Assembly: GCA_015904045.1 (NCBI GenBank)
Contig: JABMDG010000432.1
Coordinates: forward strand, 1-9,968
DNA length: 9,968 bases
Direction: 5' to 3'
From: Nitrospira sp.
Lineage (GTDB): Bacteria > Nitrospirota > Nitrospiria > Nitrospirales > Nitrospiraceae
Part shown: positions 4,867 through 9,968 of the stretch, in pieces
Layout: the number at the start of each line of letters is the position of its first letter
How positions within the stretch are numbered: the first letter of the stretch is position 1
Program-made: the position numbers and the translations under genes
The notes under the pieces: model-generated
Seen by the model: the letters and a program-made list of their open reading frames with translations, nothing else
Told to the model about the DNA's origin: nothing
Databases searched by the model: none

Positions 4867-5517
4867 ATGGACACATTCCGGAACTTCAAACGATTCGCGG
4901 ACCAAGTCGCCGACACCGCCCGTTGGGCTGCGCGGAAGGGCTGGGCGCCGGCGACCAGCACGAATTACAGCATCGGCTTGCCGGTTGACGCCGCGCCGGC
5001 AATCTGCGCGATCACCGCTTCGGGCATCGACAAAGATCACCTTGATTCAGAGTCGGTCATCGCGATCGACGGCGAGGGACGTCCGACGAACGGGAACCGG
5101 CTCCGGCCGTCCGCGGAGACCCCCCTCCATCTGATGCTCTACCGCCGAGCGAATGTCGGCGCAGTCCTCCATACCCATTCAATCGCCGCCGCCTTGCTGT
5201 CACGTTCGGCTGAGGCAACAGGCTTTCTAACATTCTCCGGCTGGGAACTGCTCAAAGGCTTGGAGGGTATCGACCGGCACGACTGTGAGGTCCGGCTGCC
5301 TGTTTTTCCGAACTCCCAAGATATGGCCTGGCTAGCTGCGCACATAGAGCCTCGCCTTCCCGAGGCCGAACCATGCTATGGCTTCCTGCTGGCGGGACAC
5401 GGTCTATACGTGTGGGGGAAAACTCTGGTGGACGCGAAGCGCCACCTAGAAGTGTTCGAATATCTCCTCCAATGCGAACGTGAGGTGCGGACTCATGGCT
5501 ACCTTACGGGTGCCTGA
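4867..5517 (+). CDS. mtnB: Methylthioribulose-1-phosphate dehydratase
   Basis: A 216-residue class II aldolase-fold protein, close to the usual MtnB length. In methionine salvage it removes water from 5-methylthioribulose-1-phosphate to give 2,3-diketo-5-methylthiopentyl-1-phosphate in the cytoplasm. Visible family blocks are GWAPATSTNYSIG (MtnB-specific substrate loop), ITASGIDKDHL, RPSAETPLHLMLYRR, VGAVLHTHS, and LLAGHGLYVWG. Zinc ligands are H102 and H104 (HTH) and H178 (AGHG). E127 in GWELLKG matches the catalytic Glu region of MtnB/APIP. The start at 4867 has only a weak GAG ribosome-binding match, contributed by the last heptamer of the upstream repeat, but it gives a full-length family N-terminus. 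Its 3' end overlaps mtnD by 23 bp. It is the first gene of the mtnB-mtnD-mtnC operon. Confidence 0.95.
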   Translation: MDTFRNFKRFADQVADTARWAARKGWAPATSTNYSIGLPVDAAPAICAITASGIDKDHLDSESVIAIDGEGRPTNGNRLRPSAETPLHLMLYRRANVGAVLHTHSIAAALLSRSAEATGFLTFSGWELLKGLEGIDRHDCEVRLPVFPNSQDMAWLAAHIEPRLPEAEPCYGFLLAGHGLYVWGKTLVDAKRHLEVFEYLLQCEREVRTHGYLTGA

Positions 5518-6016
5518 CAGAGACATCCAGTTGACCGAGGCAGGCGAGATCAGTCGCTTCCTCCACGCTCGAGGTGTCTGGTACGAACATCGGCCTGTTG
5601 GCGCTCTGCCTAGCGGAGGATCCGATACCGAGATCTTACGGGCCAACGACTCCTGGCTCAAACCGTTCATGGAAGAGAACGGCTACCGCACCGCCGATGT
5701 GATCCGGGTCACGCCCGCGACCCCCAATCTGCCCGCCATTCGGGACAAGTTTCTTCGCGAGCATACCCATAGTGAAGACGAAGTGCGGTTTTTTGTCGAA
5801 GGGGACGGTTTTTTCTGGTTTCACACGGACACACCGGACACCGACGTGTTTTCCGTCCGATGCAGTGCCGGTGATCTTCTGACCGTACCGGCCGACACCA
5901 AACATTGGTTCGACCTGGGACCGGATCCGCATGTCTGCGCGATCCGCATTTTTACCGATCAAGCAGGCTGGGTTCCCCACTACACCCACTCCGGCATTGA
6001 GCAGCGATACCGTTGA
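5495..6016 (+). CDS. mtnD: Acireductone dioxygenase
   Basis: A 173-residue cupin. It oxidises 1,2-dihydroxy-3-keto-5-methylthiopentene with O2. With Fe(II) the products are formate and 4-methylthio-2-oxobutanoate, the methionine precursor. With Ni(II) the family's off-pathway reaction also releases CO. The metal ligands are all present: H90, H92 and E96 in EHTHSEDEVRF and H137 in DTKHWFDLG. The conserved lead GVWYEHRPV is near the N-terminus. The frame could start at a GTG at 5480, but the ATG at 5495 lies 8 bases after GAGGT and gives the normal family N-terminus. It overlaps the end of mtnB by 23 bp and stops 1 bp before mtnC, so the three genes should be translated from one mRNA. Which metal is used in vivo cannot be read from the sequence. 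Confidence 0.95.
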   Translation: MATLRVPDRDIQLTEAGEISRFLHARGVWYEHRPVGALPSGGSDTEILRANDSWLKPFMEENGYRTADVIRVTPATPNLPAIRDKFLREHTHSEDEVRFFVEGDGFFWFHTDTPDTDVFSVRCSAGDLLTVPADTKHWFDLGPDPHVCAIRIFTDQAGWVPHYTHSGIEQRYR

Positions 6017-6017
6017 G

Positions 6018-6770
6018 ATGGCGCTACGCGGCATTCTTCTCGACATCGAAGGGACGATCCTCCCGAAGGCCTATGTGACCGACGTCCTCTTTCCCTATGC
6101 CCAGAAGCACCTCGCCACCTATCTGCATGCCTACCAGAACGACCAGACGGTCCGCCGGTGGACGGCGTTGTGCCAGGAGACGATCGCGAAGGAGTCAGGC
6201 ACGTGGTTGTCCTATGACGATTTGCCCGGCATCCTCACCCAATGGATTATAGGAGACCGCAAACATCAGGGGCTCAAAGCCTTGCAGGGGATGATCTGGG
6301 AAGAAGGCTACCGAAGAGGTGTGTTCGCCCCACATCTGTACGAGGACGTCATCCCAGCGCTCCGCCGCTGGCGACAAGAACACTTACACGTGGCGATCTA
6401 TTCGTCCGGATCGGAGCAGGCGCAACGGCTGCTTCTTGAACATACGACAGCCGGAGACCTCACCTCTCTGTTCTCCTATTTCTTCGACACCAGCATGGGA
6501 TCGAAACTGGAACCGGCCTCGTATCGACACATCGCAGACTGTCTGGAATTCCAACCGACAGAAGTGCTGTTCTTGTCCGACGCCGAGCCGGAGCTGGACG
6601 CGGCCGTCACATCCGGCTTCTTGACGGCACAGGTTGTGCGGCCTGGAACCGATCCAGGCGCTCGTCATCCCACCGTGTCGACGCTGAACGATCTCTTCGG
6701 TCCTCACTCGCTCTGTGCTGATGCAGCTCTTCCGCTCGTTCCGCCGGCGGAGTCTCGAGACGTGGGCTGA
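6018..6770 (+). CDS. mtnC: Enolase-phosphatase E1 (2,3-diketo-5-methylthio-1-phosphopentane phosphatase)
   Basis: A 250-residue HAD-superfamily enzyme that enolises 2,3-diketo-5-methylthiopentyl-1-phosphate and then dephosphorylates it to the acireductone used by MtnD. HAD motif I is LLDIEGTI (D9 and E11; the Glu in place of the second Asp is typical of MtnC). Motif II is YSSGS (S129-S130-G131), motif III is SKLEPASY (K163), and motif IV is LFLSDAEPELDAA (D188). The cap region (VTDVLFPYAQKHLATYL onward) fits the family. The ATG at 6018 follows the mtnD TGA after a single base; the longer frame from 5931 would overlap mtnD and adds residues foreign to the family. The last 25 residues (CADAALPLVPPAESRDVG) are variable. 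It ends 9 bp from the convergent 594-residue gene, with no obvious terminator between them. Confidence 0.95.
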   Translation: MALRGILLDIEGTILPKAYVTDVLFPYAQKHLATYLHAYQNDQTVRRWTALCQETIAKESGTWLSYDDLPGILTQWIIGDRKHQGLKALQGMIWEEGYRRGVFAPHLYEDVIPALRRWRQEHLHVAIYSSGSEQAQRLLLEHTTAGDLTSLFSYFFDTSMGSKLEPASYRHIADCLEFQPTEVLFLSDAEPELDAAVTSGFLTAQVVRPGTDPGARHPTVSTLNDLFGPHSLCADAALPLVPPAESRDVG

Positions 6771-6779
6771 ACACCCCGG

Positions 6780-8564
6780 CTACGACCGTCTGAGATGAAA
6801 CAGCGTGAGGCCTGTTTTAAGCCGGGCTTGAGGCAAGATCGTTTTGTGCATTCGAAAGGTCGGCAGCGAGTCGACCGGTTCTTCCCACATCAGGTGCCAT
6901 CCGCTCCGTGCCATAATGTCCCGCATCTCGGCAGGGCCTATGACGAATGCATGTCCCCCGGATCGGACACATTGCCCAAGTCGGGCTCCTTCGGCTGTTA
7001 AAGTTTCCGTCGACCCGAACGAGTCATAACTCACCCATTGATACGCAAGGTCGACCGGTCGATAATCCGAACGTGTCTCTTCCCACATCGAAGCCGGGAC
7101 GATCCGAATCCGCTTCAGCCACTCCCACCGCCGGATTGCGGCAGACTGAATCCAGAGTTGTTGCGCGTGCCGCTGTGCATAGGCGGCATGAACACTGCGA
7201 ACCACGTAGTCCCGAGGACGATCGAACAACACGCAAGTCGAGAGCACCGCATCCCCATTGTCGATCAGGACTCGCTCGGCGTGGGACAGGACAGCTGCAA
7301 TCTCGCGGTCGGTTTCGCCTGCATCTTGAAGATAGTCCGCGACAAACGGCTGGGCCGCGAGCTCGCCGATGTCCTCGTCGTTCTCCGGATACAACAGCAC
7401 GGCGCCAAAGGCATCGGCCGGGCAAATCGGCGGAACTCCCTGGACAAAGAGCGTTCGCCAATCGATAGCCCCCTCACTCGCCTGACTACCAGGAGACGAG
7501 GCCTCGGCAATCCCTTGGTTCACCAGGCACAAGGTTTCGTGCTCCCGGTCTTTCAGGATCAGTCGTCCATCCTTCATCGATACGGACCGATCCAATGGGG
7601 CGGGGTGTCCGGACGGCAAATGGAGGTACGGAAGTCCGGTGGTGTCTTCCGCCACCGTCGCCTTTCGAATCTGCCTCCCCTGTACCGTGAGACACAATCC
7701 CTGTTGGGCATCAAAGTATCGGATGGGCGGGTCACTCACCGGAAGCCACGTCACCCGATGAGCTCGAGACTGATCCATGAACAGCGTGAGCGGGTCGCCC
7801 CCGCCGGACACGGAAGGCGTGAAAAACTGGCTAAACAGTCGGAACGCCGCTTCCGATGGATAGGGAGGTATCCCACGATAGCGCAACGCGCGTGGGACGG
7901 ATTGGGCTTGATTCTGATCGTCGTAGAGCCCGCGAATCAGCTCGAAGACGGCGGAACCGGTGCCGGGCAACAGGGACTTAAACAGCTCGACGACCGGAAG
8001 AAAGTCGATGTGGTCCCAATGCATCGCACCCATGCAGGCCATAAACCGGGCGCGCGCGAAGTCTCCCTCTTCCAACACATAGACCGCATCCTTCCGATGA
8101 CGAATGGTCGCCACCCCGTTCGCATCGATGGCCAGATCGTTATCTCGGAAAAACCAGCGCACTTCTTCGATTGGCACCCGCATCGCCTGGGCCGCCATGG
8201 CGCGCAAATCCTCCGAGGTAATTCGCTGCCACCCCGGCCGCATCGCCAGATTTAGCCTGGTTTCGTTCACCAGCCCACCTGGCTTCAGCCCGATCCATTG
8301 CCCCCAATCGAGGCGTATCCGTGCCCTCGCGAGTGACACGGTCCCGTCGGTGTCAGATTGCCAGTCACACTCGTGCAACGGATGGCCACTGGGGTCGGTG
8401 GCAAGCACCCGCCGGCCGTCGGGCCGGTAGAACACGAGATGCCCTGTTTCACGGGTGACAACACGCCCTCCGCTTTGCTCGAAATGCTTCACGAAGGCTT
8501 GCGTGGATGGAAAGGAGAGGTGGCCTGGCGTCTGCAGGGCGAACGTGACCGGGTCGGAGGACAT
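6780..8564 (-). CDS. 594-residue protein of unknown function, coupled to proA
   Basis: I do not recognise this family. It has no signal peptide or membrane helix, so it is probably cytoplasmic. Residues 1-110 look like short beta strands (GHLVFYRPDGRRVLATD, SLARARIRLDWGQWIG). Residues 115-165 look like a helix and strand unit (EDLRAMAAQAMRVPIEEV, NDLAIDANGVATIRHR). The 180-260 region is helical. The 265-345 region again looks like strands (PIRYFDAQQGLCLTVQG, SVSMKDGRLILKDREHE). The C-terminal 90 residues (YRPVDLAYQWVSY, GARLGQCVRSGGHAFVIGP, MRDIMARSGWHLMW) resemble the last strands of a class I SAM methyltransferase ('fDlv', then 'l+pGG', then a helix ending in 'sGf'), but no N-terminal glycine-rich SAM loop (E/DxGxGxG) is evident. 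The ATG at 8564 directly follows the proA TAA with no spacing and no Shine-Dalgarno, suggesting expression through translational coupling to proA. Confidence 0.8.
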   Translation of the reverse strand: MSSDPVTFALQTPGHLSFPSTQAFVKHFEQSGGRVVTRETGHLVFYRPDGRRVLATDPSGHPLHECDWQSDTDGTVSLARARIRLDWGQWIGLKPGGLVNETRLNLAMRPGWQRITSEDLRAMAAQAMRVPIEEVRWFFRDNDLAIDANGVATIRHRKDAVYVLEEGDFARARFMACMGAMHWDHIDFLPVVELFKSLLPGTGSAVFELIRGLYDDQNQAQSVPRALRYRGIPPYPSEAAFRLFSQFFTPSVSGGGDPLTLFMDQSRAHRVTWLPVSDPPIRYFDAQQGLCLTVQGRQIRKATVAEDTTGLPYLHLPSGHPAPLDRSVSMKDGRLILKDREHETLCLVNQGIAEASSPGSQASEGAIDWRTLFVQGVPPICPADAFGAVLLYPENDEDIGELAAQPFVADYLQDAGETDREIAAVLSHAERVLIDNGDAVLSTCVLFDRPRDYVVRSVHAAYAQRHAQQLWIQSAAIRRWEWLKRIRIVPASMWEETRSDYRPVDLAYQWVSYDSFGSTETLTAEGARLGQCVRSGGHAFVIGPAEMRDIMARSGWHLMWEEPVDSLPTFRMHKTILPQARLKTGLTLFHLRRS

Positions 8565-9881
8565 TTACTGGCGGAGCTGTCCGCTCCCTAAGACGATGAA
8601 CTTGAAGCAGGTGAGTTCTTCGAGGCCCATCGGACCGCGCGCATGAATCCGAGACGTGCTGATGCCGATCTCCGCGCCGAGGCCGAACTGATAGCCGTCA
8701 TTGAGCCGGGTGGAGGCATTGACCAGCACCGCGCTGGCATCCACCTCCTTGAGAAACCGCATCGACCGACCGTAGTCCGACGTCACGATGGCTTCCGTAT
8801 GACGCGAGCCGTACTGATCGATGTGTTCCATCGCCTCGTCCATATTCTTGACGACCTTGACTGCCAGCACCAGATCGAGAAACTCCTTGCCGTAATCCTG
8901 TTCGGTGGCGGGTTTCGCCTCGGGTATCAACTGGCAGGTTTTGGGGCATCCGCGAATTTCGACATGGGCAGCAGACAGACTCGCCCCCAGTTTCGGCAGC
9001 AACGTCCTTGCGATGGATTGGTGAATCAACAGTGTCTCCATTGCGTTGCAGGTCGACGGCCGCTGCGCCTTGGCATTCACACAAATCGCTTCGGCCATGG
9101 CCGGATCAGCTGACACATCGACGTAGATATGGCACACACCCGCATCGTGCTTGACCACGGGAATGGTCGAGTGTTCCGCAATCAGCTTCATGAGCGATTC
9201 ACCGCCGCGCGGAATGATCAAATCGATATACCGATCCTGCTTGAGTAACACCGGCACCACTTCACGATCCGGCCGGTCCACAAAGGTGATCGCCCCGGCC
9301 GGCACACCGGCCTTTTCCACCGCGTCAGATAGTACGGCCGCGATCGCGGTATTGGAGTGAATCGCTTCACTGCCGCCGCGCAGGACACACACGTTCCCCG
9401 ACTTGAGACACAGGGCTGCTGAATCCGCTGTCACGTTGGGGCGCGACTCATAGATGATGCCCACCACGCCAATGGGCACGCGCACACGCCCCACCTGCAT
9501 CCCATTCGGTCTCGTCCACATCGCGGGGGTCTGGCCGATGGGGTCGGGCAGCTTCGCCACTTCGCGGATACCGGCTGCCATCTCGGCGATCCGCTTGTCC
9601 GTGAGCCGTAGCCGATCCGCCATGGCCTTCTTAGCCGGCGAAGAGCCGAACGCATCGAGGTCACGTTGGTTCGCCTCCAGCAATTCATCCGTCTTAGCTT
9701 CGAGCGCGTCGGCCATGGCCAGCAGCGCCTGATTCTTCACCGCTGTCGAGAGGGATGCCAGTTTCCCCGAAGCCCGTTTGGCCTTGGTGACCAGATCCTT
9801 GACATACTGCGGAATCGGTACGACCGCCGATTCCGACTCTTCAGACTTTTGCGGCTCTGTTTCCATGAGAGATTTGTCCAT
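8565..9881 (-). CDS. proA: Gamma-glutamyl phosphate reductase (glutamate-5-semialdehyde dehydrogenase)
   Basis: The protein is 438 residues, about 20 more than E. coli ProA because of a charged N-terminal extension (MDKSLMETEPQKSEESESA). It uses NADPH to reduce L-glutamyl-5-phosphate to glutamate-5-semialdehyde, the second step of proline synthesis, acting after ProB. Family blocks run the whole length: RVPIGVVGIIYESRPNVT, CLKSGNVCVLRGGSEA, IIPRGGESLM, VVKHDAGVCHIYVD, AQRPSTCNAMETLLIH with nucleophile C278, VNASTRLNDGYQFGLGAEIG and RIHARGPMGLEELT. The start at 9881 is preceded by GAGAGG with a 3-base gap; an internal ATG at 9866 has no ribosome-binding site, so the longer form is preferred. 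The unknown 594-residue gene follows with no gap. proB is not inside the window; it may lie beyond the right edge. Confidence 0.97.
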   Translation of the reverse strand: MDKSLMETEPQKSEESESAVVPIPQYVKDLVTKAKRASGKLASLSTAVKNQALLAMADALEAKTDELLEANQRDLDAFGSSPAKKAMADRLRLTDKRIAEMAAGIREVAKLPDPIGQTPAMWTRPNGMQVGRVRVPIGVVGIIYESRPNVTADSAALCLKSGNVCVLRGGSEAIHSNTAIAAVLSDAVEKAGVPAGAITFVDRPDREVVPVLLKQDRYIDLIIPRGGESLMKLIAEHSTIPVVKHDAGVCHIYVDVSADPAMAEAICVNAKAQRPSTCNAMETLLIHQSIARTLLPKLGASLSAAHVEIRGCPKTCQLIPEAKPATEQDYGKEFLDLVLAVKVVKNMDEAMEHIDQYGSRHTEAIVTSDYGRSMRFLKEVDASAVLVNASTRLNDGYQFGLGAEIGISTSRIHARGPMGLEELTCFKFIVLGSGQLRQ

Positions 9882-9888
9882 TGGCCTC

Positions 9889-9968
9889 TCACATCCTCGT
9901 CTTTCGTCGCCTCAGGGCCGGGTAGCGTCGCTTCACCTTCGGTTCATCCCGGCGCGGAGGGCTCCGCG
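9889..9968 (-). CDS. Possible C-terminal tail of the gene upstream of proA (truncated)
   Basis: On the minus strand one frame is open from the window edge to a TGA at 9891-9889, ending in a strongly basic tail (EPKVKRRYPALRRRKTRM). Its stop lies 7 bp before the proA ATG and overlaps the GAGAGG ribosome-binding site, as expected inside an operon. The other two minus frames stop earlier (near 9944 and 9933). Only about 25 codons are visible and several are AGG/CGA, so this may be non-coding leader. A partner such as proB or obgE would fit the position, but nothing in these residues identifies it. Confidence 0.3.
   Translation of the reverse strand, partial: RSPPRRDEPKVKRRYPALRRRKTRM

Noticed and set aside
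7038..8255. 405-codon plus-strand frame opposite the 594-residue gene
   Set aside because: Rich in Arg, His and Pro with no domain-like segments. The minus-strand protein has balanced composition, spans the full space and abuts proA.

Overview
The window is a dense bacterial stretch of moderately high GC. It has short intergenic gaps, several genes that overlap or abut, and no RNA genes, transposases, CRISPR arrays or phage genes that I can see. The protein flavour (a secreted DUF4124 protein, a CADD/PqqC-like diiron protein, compact methionine-salvage genes) and an ACG-phased heptamer repeat suggest a Nitrospira-like (Nitrospirota) chromosome. That assignment is an inference and no marker gene here proves it.

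Left part (1-1880): the 3' end of an unrecognised gene; a convergent secreted/membrane DUF4124 protein (412-972, minus); a divergent single-pass membrane protein with a BamE/SmpA-like domain (1085-1531, plus) followed by an intrinsic terminator; and a small unknown protein (1596-1880, minus). Promoter-like sites can be read in both divergent gaps.

Middle (1941-4572): a heme-oxygenase-fold diiron protein of the TenA/PqqC/CADD type (1941-2693) overlaps by ATGA with an exported formylglycine-generating-enzyme-like protein (2690-3571) that appears to lack the FGE catalytic cysteines. These two are probably one translationally coupled unit of unknown function. Running the other way is a two-gene operon: a secreted barnase/RNase Sa-type guanyl ribonuclease (4111-4572) and, 7 bp downstream, a barstar-type inhibitor (3630-4103). 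All three catalytic residues of the nuclease are present.

The 294-bp gap 4573-4866 holds a possible Shine-Dalgarno-masking hairpin for the ribonuclease gene and a pair of opposed arrays of degenerate 7-bp units (ACGNNNN), ending just before mtnB.

The segment 4867-6770 is a tight mtnB-mtnD-mtnC operon carrying three consecutive methionine-salvage activities: methylthioribulose-1-phosphate dehydratase, acireductone dioxygenase and enolase-phosphatase. The upstream steps (mtnP/mtnA) and final transaminase are not in the window.

Right part (6780-9881, minus): proA (proline biosynthesis) is followed with no gap by a 594-residue protein I do not recognise, whose C-terminal region resembles the end of a class I methyltransferase. 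Upstream of proA, the last 80 bases may carry the tail of another gene of the same operon.
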